A DNA stretch of 64,000 nt. Origin: DATARH01 sp035648415 (lineage in GTDB: Bacteria; Pseudomonadota; Alphaproteobacteria; ATCC43930; CGMCC-115725). The notes below the pieces were generated by a model. That model did not search any database, was not told the origin of the DNA, and worked only from the letters and a program-made list of their open reading frames with translations. Shown here in pieces: positions 36,428 through 45,080 of this stretch. The stretch spans positions 9,495 to 73,494 of the forward strand of contig DASRLO010000059.1 in assembly GCA_035648415.1 (NCBI GenBank). The letters run 5' to 3'. The position numbers and the translations under genes are program-made. The stretch's first letter is position 1; each line of letters begins with the position of its first letter.

Positions 36428-37324
36428 ATGCTTTCCTTCCTCCACATCGCGGTCCCGCCGGCGCCGGCGCTGTTTGCCCAGCTCCTCGTCGGGCTGATCA
36501 ACGGGTCGTTCTACGCGCTGCTGAGCCTCGGCCTCGCGATCATCTTCGGCCTCCTCAATATCATCAATTTCACGCACGGCGCGCAGTACATGATGGGCGC
36601 GTTCTGCGCCTGGTTCCTGTTGAATTGGTTCGGCATCGGTTATTGGCCCTCTCTCATCGTCGTGCCGATCGTCGTCGGCGCGATCGGCATCGCGATCGAA
36701 CGATTATTGCTCCGCCGCCTTGCCGGGCTCGACCACCTTTACGGGCTGCTCCTCACGTTCGGCCTAGCCCTCGTCATCGAGGGCCTGTTCCGCCAGCGCT
36801 TCGGCTCGTCGGGCCTGCCGTACACGATCCCCGCCGAATTGCAGGGCGGACGCAATCTCGGCTTTATGTTTCTGCCGATCTATCGCGGCTGGGTGATCGT
36901 CTTCTCGCTCGCCGTCTGCCTCGCGACGTGGTTCGTCATCGAGCGCACGCGGCTCGGCGCCAATTTGCGCGCGGCGACCGAGAACGCGCCGCTGGTGCAG
37001 GCTTTCGGCATCGACGTGCCGCGCATGGTGACCCTGACCTACGGCGCCGGCGTCGGCCTCGCCGCCCTTGCCGGGGTGCTGGCGGCGCCGATCTACCAGG
37101 TGAGCCCGCTGATGGGCAGCAACATCATCATCGTCGTTTTCGCGGTCGTGGTGATCGGCGGATTGGGGTCGATCCTCGGCGCGATCGTCAGCGGGTTCGG
37201 GCTCGGCCTCATCGAGGGGATGACCAAGGTGTTCTACCCCGAGGCGTCGAGCACGGTGATCTTCGTCATCATGGCGCTGGTGCTGCTGGTGAAGCCGGCC
37301 GGGTTGTTCGGGCGGGCGAGCTGA
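36428..37324 (+). CDS. livH: Branched-chain amino acid-type ABC transporter permease LivH
   Basis: 298-residue inner-membrane permease, about eight membrane helices. Family-typical G-L-I-N-G-S-F-Y-A-L-L-S-L-G-L-A and I-F-G-L-L-N-I-I-N-F-T-H-G near the N-terminus, and the coupling loop A-T-E-N-A-P-L-V-Q-A-F-G-I-D. Fourth gene of the operon. ATG 36428 follows a short spacer after the family C repeat. Confidence 0.92.
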   Translation: MLSFLHIAVPPAPALFAQLLVGLINGSFYALLSLGLAIIFGLLNIINFTHGAQYMMGAFCAWFLLNWFGIGYWPSLIVVPIVVGAIGIAIERLLLRRLAGLDHLYGLLLTFGLALVIEGLFRQRFGSSGLPYTIPAELQGGRNLGFMFLPIYRGWVIVFSLAVCLATWFVIERTRLGANLRAATENAPLVQAFGIDVPRMVTLTYGAGVGLAALAGVLAAPIYQVSPLMGSNIIIVVFAVVVIGGLGSILGAIVSGFGLGLIEGMTKVFYPEASSTVIFVIMALVLLVKPAGLFGRAS

Positions 37325-37325
37325 G

Positions 37326-38303
37326 GTGACCTCCGGCGCCGCAAAACGTCGCAGCACGTTGATCTGGACCGTGGCGCTGATCGTCCTCGCGCTGGCCGCG
37401 CCCTATTTCCTCTATCCCGTCTTCCTGATGCGCGCGCTGTGCCTGGCGCTCTTTGCCTGCGCCTTCAACCTGCTGCTCGGCTATGTCGGATTGTTGTCGT
37501 TCGGCCATGCCGCGTTCATGGGCGGCGCCGCCTACATCACCGCGCATGCCGTCAAGGTCTGGGGTTTCCCGCCCGAAATCGGCATCCTCGCCGGGGTCGC
37601 GGCCGCCGCGGTGCTCGGCGCCGGGTTCGGCTGGCTGGCGATCCGCCGCCAGGGCATCTATTTCGCGATGATCACGCTGGCGCTGGCGCAGATGGTCGCG
37701 TTCTTCGCGCTGGAGGCGCCGTTCACCGGCGGCGAGGACGGCATCCAAGCGGTGCCGCGCGGGCATCTCTTCGGCCTCATCGACCTCGATCACCCGCTCG
37801 CCATGTACTATTTCGTGCTGGCGATGTTCCTCATTGGCTTCGCGATCATCCAGCGCACGGTCAATTCGCCGTTCGGCCAGGTCATCAAGGCGATCCGCGA
37901 GAACGAGCCGCGCGCGATCTCGCTGGGCTACCGGGCGGAGCGCTACAAGCTGCTCGCCTTTGTGCTGTCGGCAGCGCTGGCCGGGCTGGCGGGCGCCACC
38001 AAGGCGCTGGTCCTGCAACTGGCCTCGCTGAGCGATGTCGACTGGACGACCTCGGGCGAGGTGGTGCTGATGACCTTGGTCGGCGGCGTCGGTACGCCGC
38101 TCGGGCCGGTGGTCGGCGCCTTCATCATCGTGACGATGGAGAACTACCTGGCGCAGGCCGGCTCGTGGGTGACGATCATTGAGGGCGCCATCTTCGTCGT
38201 CTGCGTGTTGACCTTCCGGCGCGGCATTGTCGGCGTGATCGCGCCCTACCTGACCGGACGCGAGCAGGCGCCGGCGGGGGAGCCCTCCGCGAAGATTTCC
38301 TAA
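37326..38303 (+). CDS. livM: Branched-chain amino acid-type ABC transporter permease LivM
   Basis: 325-residue inner-membrane permease, about nine helices. Typical A-F-N-L-L-L-G-Y-V-G-L-L-S-F-G-H-A-A-F-M-G and coupling loop A-I-R-E-N-E-P-R-A-I-S-L-G. Starts with GTG 37326, one base after the livH stop. The stop codon TAA overlaps the stop of the convergent Rieske oxygenase gene (38300-38303). Confidence 0.92.
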   Translation: MTSGAAKRRSTLIWTVALIVLALAAPYFLYPVFLMRALCLALFACAFNLLLGYVGLLSFGHAAFMGGAAYITAHAVKVWGFPPEIGILAGVAAAAVLGAGFGWLAIRRQGIYFAMITLALAQMVAFFALEAPFTGGEDGIQAVPRGHLFGLIDLDHPLAMYYFVLAMFLIGFAIIQRTVNSPFGQVIKAIRENEPRAISLGYRAERYKLLAFVLSAALAGLAGATKALVLQLASLSDVDWTTSGEVVLMTLVGGVGTPLGPVVGAFIIVTMENYLAQAGSWVTIIEGAIFVVCVLTFRRGIVGVIAPYLTGREQAPAGEPSAKIS

Positions 38304-39394
38304 CTGCGCCACCGCAGGGTGCGCGGCTTCACCGGGTTCTCGAACGGACGGTTCTCGGCGCGGGCGCGGCGGTATTCGCGCTTGAGCTGGTAGTACCAGC
38401 GCGCCTGGGTGTCGGCGTCGTCGATCAGCGAGAGCACCGGATCGAAGGCGAGGCCGTTTTGCTGGCGCGCCATGATCGCCCCGTCCTGGGCGAGAAACTT
38501 GCGCACGAACGGCCGGGCGAGCGGTTTCAGCGCGCCGAGCCACGGTCTATTCCAATACCAGCAATGGTGGATATCGGTGGTGCGGTCGTCGACCGGGGTG
38601 ATCGCGGTCAGATTGCACAGCAGGAGGCGGCCGGCCTCGATCCGCTCGACCCTTATACCGGGCAGGCGAAAGCTGATCTCGGTCTGCGAGCCGCCGAGCA
38701 GCTTGTAGGCGCGCGAATTGCTCGACGGCGGGTGGCGGCACATCGTGAAACCCCAGTCGGAGGGGGCGAACTCCTTCTCCTTTTCGTGCGCCGAATGCGC
38801 GCCGCGCCACCACCAGGCGCGATGCACGAACGGCCCGTGCGCCGGGTCCATCAGGCCGATGACGGCATGGTCGATCGCCGCGTCGAACCGCATCGTCTCG
38901 ACGAAGCCGGGGCTCGCGTCATCGGCAAAACCGTCGAGGTGCGGGACCGGCGGCGCGGCGGCGGCGTCGCTGCCGAAATAAACCCAGACATTGCCCTGCG
39001 CCTCCGCCGCCGGATAGCGCGGTACGGAGACTTGCGCGAGGTCGAATTTCTGTCCGGCGACGAGCGAGGGGATCGCGGTGCAGCGCCCGTCGGTCGCGAA
39101 CTTCCAGCCGTGATAACAGCATTCGACTTGGGCGCCGTCGAAGCGGCCTTCGCTTAGCGGCATCCCGCGATGCGGGCAGATGTCGCGCAGCGCGAAGACG
39201 GCGCCCGCGCGATCGCGGCCGACCAGCACCGGCTCGCCGAGCATGATGCGGTGGACGAACCGACCGGGCCGCAGCAAACGGCCGGGCGCCGCGTAGTACC
39301 AGGCTTCGCGCAGCGGCGCGCTCGAATCCTCGGCGGCGAGATCCACGGCGCGTTCCACGGCACGTTCCACGGGGCGCTCCAGCGGCGTCGTCAT
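38300..39394 (-). CDS. Rieske 2Fe-2S oxygenase, vanillate O-demethylase-like oxygenase
   Basis: 364-residue Rieske non-heme iron oxygenase. Rieske ligands C-P-H-R-G (about 73-77) and C-C-Y-H-G-W (about 92-97). The mononuclear iron site is probably around D-P-A-H-G-P-F-V-H. The pattern resembles the VanA/pheophorbide-oxygenase-like branch rather than the large-subunit dioxygenase at the left edge of the window. A repeated V-E-R-A-V near the N-terminus suggests low constraint there. Substrate unknown. It is divergent from ribF and convergent with livM. Confidence 0.87.
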   Translation of the reverse strand: MTTPLERPVERAVERAVDLAAEDSSAPLREAWYYAAPGRLLRPGRFVHRIMLGEPVLVGRDRAGAVFALRDICPHRGMPLSEGRFDGAQVECCYHGWKFATDGRCTAIPSLVAGQKFDLAQVSVPRYPAAEAQGNVWVYFGSDAAAAPPVPHLDGFADDASPGFVETMRFDAAIDHAVIGLMDPAHGPFVHRAWWWRGAHSAHEKEKEFAPSDWGFTMCRHPPSSNSRAYKLLGGSQTEISFRLPGIRVERIEAGRLLLCNLTAITPVDDRTTDIHHCWYWNRPWLGALKPLARPFVRKFLAQDGAIMARQQNGLAFDPVLSLIDDADTQARWYYQLKREYRRARAENRPFENPVKPRTLRWRS

Positions 39395-39500
39395 CGCGCC
39401 GGAATAGCGCGGCGGGCGCGCCGCTGCAATCGCGCCAACGGGCCGCCTCTTACGCGCTTCTATGCGAGGGCCGCGTCAGCGGCTATTTTCCGGGCGAATC

Positions 39501-40463
39501 ATGTCTGGCCTTCGCATCATCCGACACCCCGGTTCCGGTGCCGACTACGCGCGCGGCGCGGTGCTGGCGATGGGTAATTTCGATGGGCTGCACAAGGGCC
39601 ATGCGGCGCTGATCGGCGAAGCCGCGAGGCTCGCCCAGATGCGCGGTGTCCCCAGCGCGGTGCTGACCTTCGAGCCGCATCCGCGCAACGTCTTCATCCC
39701 CGGCTGTGAGCCGTTCCGGCTGACCCCGTTTCGCGTCAAGGAGCGCGAGATCGCCCGGCTCGGCGTCGATTTTTTGTTCATCCAGCATTTCGACGCCGAA
39801 TTCGCCGGGCGAAGCGCCGAATCGTTTATCGACGAGGTGATGGTGGGGGCGATCGGCACGGTGCACATCGTCGTTGGCCACGATTGCACCTTCGGCAACC
39901 GGCGGCGCGGCACGCCCGAGATGCTGCGCGAGATGGGCGCCGCGCGCGGCTTCGGGGTCAGCGTGATCGATCCGGTGCGCGACGACGCGGCGGTTTATTC
40001 CTCGACCCATATCCGCGAGCTGCTCAAGGCCGGGAAGCCGCGCGAGGCGGCGGCGCAGCTCGGCCGCTTCTGGGAGATCGACGGCCGTGTTGCGCTCGGC
40101 GACCAGCGCGGCCGCACCATCGGCTTCCCGACCGCCAATCTCGGGCTCGGCGAATATTTGCGCCCGGCGTTCGGGGTCTACGCCGTGCGCGTGTCGGGAG
40201 ATGGCGCCGACGATCCGCTCGACGGCAAGACTGTCGACGGCGTCGCCAATATCGGCCTGCGCCCAACGGTCGGCGGGCTGGTGCCGCGCCTCGAGGCGCA
40301 TCTGTTCGACATCGACCGCGACCTTTACGGCCGGCATTTGCGGGTGGCGCTGGTCGACTTCATTCGCCCCGAGCGCAAATTCGCCAGCTTCGGCGAACTA
40401 AAAGGCCAGATCGCCGCCGACGCCGCCCGAGCGCGGGAAATCCTGGCGGCGGAACCGGCGTAG
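39501..40463 (+). CDS. ribF: Bifunctional riboflavin kinase/FAD synthetase
   Basis: 320-residue flavokinase and FMN adenylyltransferase. Adenylyltransferase part: M-G-N-F-D-G-L-H-K-G-H with H31-x-x-H34, and Y-S-S-T-H-I-R-E-L-L. Kinase part: G-R-T-I-G-F-P-T-A-N-L and A-N-I-G-L-R-P-T. Start ATG 39501. In many alphaproteobacteria ribF is directly followed by ileS; here an RHH/RelE pair sits in between. No FMN riboswitch is apparent upstream. Confidence 0.95.
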   Translation: MSGLRIIRHPGSGADYARGAVLAMGNFDGLHKGHAALIGEAARLAQMRGVPSAVLTFEPHPRNVFIPGCEPFRLTPFRVKEREIARLGVDFLFIQHFDAEFAGRSAESFIDEVMVGAIGTVHIVVGHDCTFGNRRRGTPEMLREMGAARGFGVSVIDPVRDDAAVYSSTHIRELLKAGKPREAAAQLGRFWEIDGRVALGDQRGRTIGFPTANLGLGEYLRPAFGVYAVRVSGDGADDPLDGKTVDGVANIGLRPTVGGLVPRLEAHLFDIDRDLYGRHLRVALVDFIRPERKFASFGELKGQIAADAARAREILAAEPA

Positions 40464-40477
40464 AAGGAAGGCGGCCG

Positions 40478-40747
40478 ATGGCAAAGTCCAGATCGCTTAG
40501 CGTTCGCTTAGATCAGGAATTGGATGCCCGGCTGAGTTCCGTGGCTGAAAACCTCCACCGGCCTCGCTCCTGGGTTGTCGAGCAAGCGATCAAGGAATTC
40601 CTCGACCTTCAGGCATGGCATTTGGCCGCGATCGAAGAGGGAATTCGGGATGCCGATGCCGGGCGGCTGGTGTCGCACGAAGACGTGGTTGCCTGGGTAG
40701 AGTCCTGGGGCACGTCGAACGAGCTATCCATGCCTGAATGCAAGTAA
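40478..40747 (+). CDS. Ribbon-helix-helix antitoxin of a RelE/ParE system
   Basis: 89-residue antitoxin. N-terminal RHH: R-S-L-S-V-R-L-D-Q-E-L-D-A-R-L-S-S-V-A-E-N-L-H-R-P-R-S-W-V-V; C-terminal part E-E-G-I-R-D-A-D-A-G-R-L-V-S-H-E-D-V is typical of RelB/ParD partners. ATG 40478 is 14 nt after ribF; the end overlaps the toxin gene by 10 nt. Confidence 0.86.
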   Translation: MAKSRSLSVRLDQELDARLSSVAENLHRPRSWVVEQAIKEFLDLQAWHLAAIEEGIRDADAGRLVSHEDVVAWVESWGTSNELSMPECK

Positions 40748-41022
40748 CCTGGACCGCGGCGGCTCTTCGCGATCTGGCCGCGATTCGAGAATACATAACA
40801 GCGGACAATCCGCGTATTGCGGATCACCAGGTGGCGGTGATTCTCGCCGCCACATCGCGCCTAGCGGATTTTCCTGGACTGGGACGGATCGGAAGACGAT
40901 CGCAGACTCGCGAGTTGGTGGTCGCCCGGACGCCTTATATCGTCGCTTATCGAATCCGGGCCAATACGGTTGAGGCACTGCGCGTATTGCACGGAAGGCG
41001 ACGCTGGCCGGATCGGCTCTGA
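40738..41022 (+). CDS. RelE/ParE-family toxin
   Basis: 94-residue toxin with the RelE/ParE fold: M-Q-V-T-W-T-A-A-A-L-R-D-L-A-A-I-R-E-Y-I, then P-G-L-G-R-I-G-R and P-Y-I-V-A-Y-R-I, ending V-L-R-V-L-H-G-R-R-R-W-P. ParE members poison gyrase and RelE members cut ribosome-bound mRNA; which applies is not decided. Overlaps the antitoxin by 10 nt. The pair lies between ribF and ileS. Confidence 0.88.
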   Translation: MQVTWTAAALRDLAAIREYITADNPRIADHQVAVILAATSRLADFPGLGRIGRRSQTRELVVARTPYIVAYRIRANTVEALRVLHGRRRWPDRL

Positions 41023-41114
41023 CACCGCGCCAATAAGCCCCTCGAATTGCGGCCGTGCCGCTGTTATATCTCGGCGATGGCGACGGGTTGCGGATGGATG
41101 CAGCGAATTACGCA

Positions 41115-41138
41115 CCCGGCCCTCTTCTGAGGACCGGG
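41115..41138 (+). terminator. Hairpin between the RelE-type toxin gene and ileS
   Basis: Stem CCCGGCCCTC (41115-41124) and GAGGACCGGG (41129-41138) with a TTCT loop and one C/A mismatch, followed after some bases by GTCGTTTTC. It lies 93 nt after the toxin stop and 40 nt before ileS. It may end the toxin transcript or act as an ileS leader structure; no T-box or isoleucine-rich leader peptide is seen. Confidence 0.4.
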
Positions 41139-41177
41139 CCGCAGTCGTTTTCTAAAGCATCTCGTCCAGGACCCGCT

Positions 41178-44093
41178 ATGCCCACCGACTATCGCTCCAC
41201 CGTTTTTCTGCCCAGGACCGACTTCCCGATGCGCGGCGATTTGCCGAACCGCGAGCCGGCGATGCTTGCCCGCTGGGAAGCGATGGGCCTTTACCAGAAA
41301 CTGCGCGAGGTCTCGCGGGGGCGCGAAAAATTCGTGCTGCATGACGGGCCGCCTTACGCCAACGGCGAGCCGCATCTCGGCACCGCGCTCAACAAGATCC
41401 TCAAGGACATCGTCAATCGCGGCCAGCAGATGCTCGGCAAGGACGCGCCCTATGTCCCCGGCTGGGACTGCCACGGCCTGCCGATCGAGTGGATCGTCGA
41501 GGAGCAGTACCGCAAGAAGAAGCAATCGAAGGACAGCGTGCCGATCGTCCAGTTCCGCCAGGAATGCCGCGACTTCGCCGCGCACTGGATCGAGGTGCAG
41601 AAACGCGACTTCAAGCGCCTTGGCGTGGTCGGCGACTGGGACCATCCCTATCTGACGATGAGCTTCGACGCCGAGGCGCAGATCGTCCGCGAGATCGGCA
41701 AGTTCCTGATGAACGGCGGGCTCTACAAGGGCGCCAAGCCCGTCTTGTGGTCGGTCGTCGAGCAGACCGCGCTCGCCGAGGCCGAGGTCGAGTACCACGA
41801 CCACCGCTCGACGACCGTGTGGGTGCGCTTCCCGCTGACGCACGCCCCGCGCCCGTCGCTGCGCCACCACGCCTCGGCGGTGATTTGGACGACGACGCCG
41901 TGGACCTTGCCCGGCAATCGCGCGATCGCCTACAGCGCCGATCTCGAATATGCGGTGATCCAGGTCGACGAGACCGCCGAGGGCAGCCGCGCGGTCGGTC
42001 CGAAAGCCAAGGGACCTCAAGACGGCGCGCTGGGCGAAAAGCTGCTGGTGGCGATGCCGCTGATCGAGGATTTCTGCAAGGAAGCCGGGATCGTGCGGCA
42101 CACGATCGTCGATCTGTTCCCCGGCGGCGCGCTTGCCGGCGCCGTGGCGCGGCATCCGCTCGCAGGCCAGGGCTACGATTTCGACGTGCCGCTCCTGCCG
42201 GCCGGGTTCGTCGTCGCCGACGCCGGCACGGGCCTTGTGCATATCGCGCCCAATGCCGGGCTCGACGATTGGGAGTTGGGCCGCGAGCACGGCATCCCGG
42301 TGATCGACACGGTCGGGCCGGACGGAGTCTATCTGCCAAGCGTGCCGCTCTTCGCCGGGCGTGTGGTCTACCGCCCGGACGGCAAGCCGGGCGACGCCAA
42401 CGCGACGGTCATCGCCGCGGTCGAAGCGGCGGGCGGGCTGCTCGCGCGTTCGGAGCTGGTCCATTCCTACCCGCATTCGTGGCGGTCGAAGGCGCCGCTG
42501 ATCTTCCGCAACACGCCGCAATGGTTCATCAGCATGGAGACCAACGGCCTCCGCGCGGCGGCGCTGAAGGCGATCGACGAGACCCGCTGGGTCCCACCGC
42601 AGGGCAGGAACCGCATCCGCGCGATGATCGAAGGCAAGCCCGACTGGTGCGTCTCGCGCCAGCGCAGCTGGGGCGTACCGATTCCTATCTTCACCCACAA
42701 GAAGACCGGCGAGCCGCTGCGCGACCAGGCGGTGATCGACCGTGTCGCCGCCGCGGTCGAGCGCGACGGCGGCGATGTGTGGTTTTCCGCCGATCCGGCG
42801 CAGTTTCTCGGCAATGCCTACGATCCGGCCGAATGGGACCAGGTCACCGACATCATCGAGGTGTGGTTCGATTCCGGCTCGACGCACGCCTTCGTTCTCG
42901 AACAGCGGCCGGAATTGAAATGGCCGGCCTCGCTCTACCTCGAAGGCTCGGACCAGCATCGCGGCTGGTTCAACTCGTCGCTGATCGAGGCGTGCGGCAC
43001 GCGCGGCCGGGCGCCCTACGAGGCGGTGCTGACGCATGGCTTCGTGCTCGACGAGGCCGGGCGCAAGATGTCGAAGTCGCTCGGCAACGTCATCGCGCCG
43101 CAGGACGTGATGAAAGCGAGCGGCGCCGACATCCTGCGGCTCTGGGTCGCCGGCTCGGATTATTCCGAGGACATCCGCATCGGCCCCGAAATCCTCAAGC
43201 GCTTCGGCGACACCTATCGCCGCCTCAGGAATACGCTGCGCTATCTGTTGGGCGCGCTCGAAGGGTATTCGCCGCGCGAGGCGGTGCCGGCGCCCGATTT
43301 TCCTGGCTCGATGCCCGAGCTCGAGCGCTGGGTGCTGCACCGGCTCGCCGAGCTCGACCGGCTGGTGCGGCAGGCGGTCGAGGATTTCGATTTCCACGCG
43401 ATGTTCACCGCGCTGCATAATTTCTGCGCGGTCGATCTCTCGGCGTTTTATTTCGACATCCGCAAGGACCGGCTCTATTGCGACGCGCCGGAGGGTGCGG
43501 CGCGGCGGGCGACCCGCACGGTGCTGGACCGCACCTTCGATTGCCTGGCGCGGTGGCTGGCGCCGATCCTGTGCTACACCGCCGAGGAGGCTTGGCTTGC
43601 CCGGACCGGCGCGGAGGACGACCGGGAGCCCGGCCGCAGCATCCATCTCGAAACCTTCGCCGAGGTGCCGGAAGCCTGGCTCGATCCCGAATTGGGCAAG
43701 CGCTGGGCGGAGCTGCGCGACCTGCGCCGCGTGGCGACCGGTGCGCTTGAAGTGGAGCGCGCCGCCAAGCGGATCGGCTCCAGCCTGCAAGCGGCGATCG
43801 ACCTTTACGTGCCGACCGAGACCACGTCGCTGCTGCGCGACATCGACCTGGCCGAACTCTGCATCGCCTCGTCCGGCACGGTTATCGCTGCCGCGCCGCC
43901 GGCTGGCGCCTTCACCTTGCCCGACCTGCCCGGCATCGGAATCGTCGTGCGCGATGCGGCGGGGGACAAATGCGAGCGCTGCTGGCGGATTCTCGACGAG
44001 GTCGGCAGCGTGCCGGGTCATGCCGATCTGTGCCGCCGCTGCGCCGGCGTTGTCGACTCCCGCGGGAGCGAACTGGCGGGCGCCGCCGGATGA
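41178..44093 (+). CDS. ileS: Isoleucyl-tRNA synthetase
   Basis: 971-residue class I aminoacyl-tRNA synthetase attaching isoleucine to tRNA-Ile. The HIGH-type motif is H-L-G-T-A at 66-70, the K-M-S-K-S loop is at about 630-634, and the editing domain lies between. The C-terminal zinc knuckle C-E-R-C-W-R ... C-R-R-C-A is present, marking the bacterial type with a zinc tail. ATG 41178 is chosen because typical N-terminal T-V-F-L-P-R-T-D-F-P-M begins 8 residues later. Overlaps lspA by 4 nt (ATGA). Confidence 0.96.
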   Translation: MPTDYRSTVFLPRTDFPMRGDLPNREPAMLARWEAMGLYQKLREVSRGREKFVLHDGPPYANGEPHLGTALNKILKDIVNRGQQMLGKDAPYVPGWDCHGLPIEWIVEEQYRKKKQSKDSVPIVQFRQECRDFAAHWIEVQKRDFKRLGVVGDWDHPYLTMSFDAEAQIVREIGKFLMNGGLYKGAKPVLWSVVEQTALAEAEVEYHDHRSTTVWVRFPLTHAPRPSLRHHASAVIWTTTPWTLPGNRAIAYSADLEYAVIQVDETAEGSRAVGPKAKGPQDGALGEKLLVAMPLIEDFCKEAGIVRHTIVDLFPGGALAGAVARHPLAGQGYDFDVPLLPAGFVVADAGTGLVHIAPNAGLDDWELGREHGIPVIDTVGPDGVYLPSVPLFAGRVVYRPDGKPGDANATVIAAVEAAGGLLARSELVHSYPHSWRSKAPLIFRNTPQWFISMETNGLRAAALKAIDETRWVPPQGRNRIRAMIEGKPDWCVSRQRSWGVPIPIFTHKKTGEPLRDQAVIDRVAAAVERDGGDVWFSADPAQFLGNAYDPAEWDQVTDIIEVWFDSGSTHAFVLEQRPELKWPASLYLEGSDQHRGWFNSSLIEACGTRGRAPYEAVLTHGFVLDEAGRKMSKSLGNVIAPQDVMKASGADILRLWVAGSDYSEDIRIGPEILKRFGDTYRRLRNTLRYLLGALEGYSPREAVPAPDFPGSMPELERWVLHRLAELDRLVRQAVEDFDFHAMFTALHNFCAVDLSAFYFDIRKDRLYCDAPEGAARRATRTVLDRTFDCLARWLAPILCYTAEEAWLARTGAEDDREPGRSIHLETFAEVPEAWLDPELGKRWAELRDLRRVATGALEVERAAKRIGSSLQAAIDLYVPTETTSLLRDIDLAELCIASSGTVIAAAPPAGAFTLPDLPGIGIVVRDAAGDKCERCWRILDEVGSVPGHADLCRRCAGVVDSRGSELAGAAG

Positions 44094-44596
44094 TCGGGCG
44101 CGGCATCGGCACGGCGGCAGCGGTGATCGGCCTCGATCAGCTCAGCAAATATCTGGTGCTGCAGCATTTCGGCGAAGCCGGCTGCATCGATCGCCGCGAG
44201 CCGGTGACCGCGTTTTTCGAATTGGTGCTCACCTGCAACCGCGGCATGAGCTTTGGTCTGTTCAATACCGGCCGGGGGCTGAGCGTGCCGCTGTTCACGA
44301 TCGCCGCGGCGGCGATCGTGGCGATCCTGGTGTTTTGGCTGTCGCGCGTGCGCAGCGACATCCTGTCGACCGCGATCGGCCTCATCATCGGCGGCGCGAT
44401 CGGCAATGTGATCGACCGGGTGCGGCTTGGCGGGGTGGTAGACTTTCTTTATTTTCATCTGGGCTCGTGGTATTGGCCGGCCTTCAATCTCGCCGATTCG
44501 GCGATCTGCATCGGCGTCGTGGTAATGCTTCTCGAAGGATTACTGAGCGGGCACCTCGGTCCACCGGCTAAGCAGGAAGGCGACCCGTTGCCATGA
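44090..44596 (+). CDS. lspA: Lipoprotein signal peptidase (signal peptidase II)
   Basis: 168-residue inner-membrane aspartic protease that cleaves prolipoprotein signal peptides. Four membrane helices. Catalytic aspartates D118 (G-G-V-V-D-F-L) and D136 (F-N-L-A-D-S-A-I), with conserved G-N-V-I-D-R. It overlaps ileS by 4 nt and the lipoprotein gene after it by 4 nt, a tight and conserved unit. Confidence 0.95.
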   Translation: MIGRGIGTAAAVIGLDQLSKYLVLQHFGEAGCIDRREPVTAFFELVLTCNRGMSFGLFNTGRGLSVPLFTIAAAAIVAILVFWLSRVRSDILSTAIGLIIGGAIGNVIDRVRLGGVVDFLYFHLGSWYWPAFNLADSAICIGVVVMLLEGLLSGHLGPPAKQEGDPLP

Positions 44597-45045
44597 CCGT
44601 CCACCGCGGAATGATTACTGCTGTCGTCTTTCGCTTGTCGCCGGTCATTGTTTGCTTGACAGCGGGAATCTTGCTTTCCGCCTGCAACAACTTCAAGCAA
44701 ATGGTCGGCATCGAGCCGACCTCGCCGGACGAGTTCGCGATCGAATCCAGGGCGCCGCTGACCATCCCGCCCGATTTCGCGCTGCGCCCGCCGGCGCCCG
44801 GCGCGGCCCGCCCGCAGGAGACCAGCGTGGCGGACAAGGCGCGCGGCGTCATCGACAACGCCGGACCGGGCGAACCCGGCAAGCAGGCGAGCGGATCGCT
44901 GAAATACCAGGGCGCCAACCTTGCCGACCCGAACGCGCAGATCGCCGACCAGAGCCTGTCGGCAAAGCTGCTGCAGGCCGGCGATACCAGCGGCGGGATC
45001 GTCGTCGAGAAGCGCGCGACGACGGCGCTGCAGGGCGTCAATTAG
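44593..45045 (+). CDS. DUF3035 family lipoprotein
   Basis: 150-residue lipoprotein. The signal peptide ends in L-L-S-A-C31. Characteristic P-L-x-I-P-P-D-F-A-L-R-P-P at about 56-68 and a Gly/Ala-rich middle. DUF3035 proteins follow lspA in many alphaproteobacteria and are of unknown function, possibly outer-membrane-associated. Overlaps lspA stop (ATGA). Confidence 0.88.
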   Translation: MTVHRGMITAVVFRLSPVIVCLTAGILLSACNNFKQMVGIEPTSPDEFAIESRAPLTIPPDFALRPPAPGAARPQETSVADKARGVIDNAGPGEPGKQASGSLKYQGANLADPNAQIADQSLSAKLLQAGDTSGGIVVEKRATTALQGVN

Positions 45046-45080
45046 ACCTTTTTCATCTCCGCGAAACACCGAGGCGGTCG

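Noticed and set aside
39395..39500. FMN riboswitch upstream of ribF
   Set aside because: The gap is short and lacks the recognisable RFN element.
41064..44021. A 985-residue open frame on the minus strand opposite ileS
   Set aside because: Opposite-strand shadow of a GC-rich gene: Arg/Asp/His/Val-rich sequence without domains, while the plus-strand frame is unmistakably IleRS.
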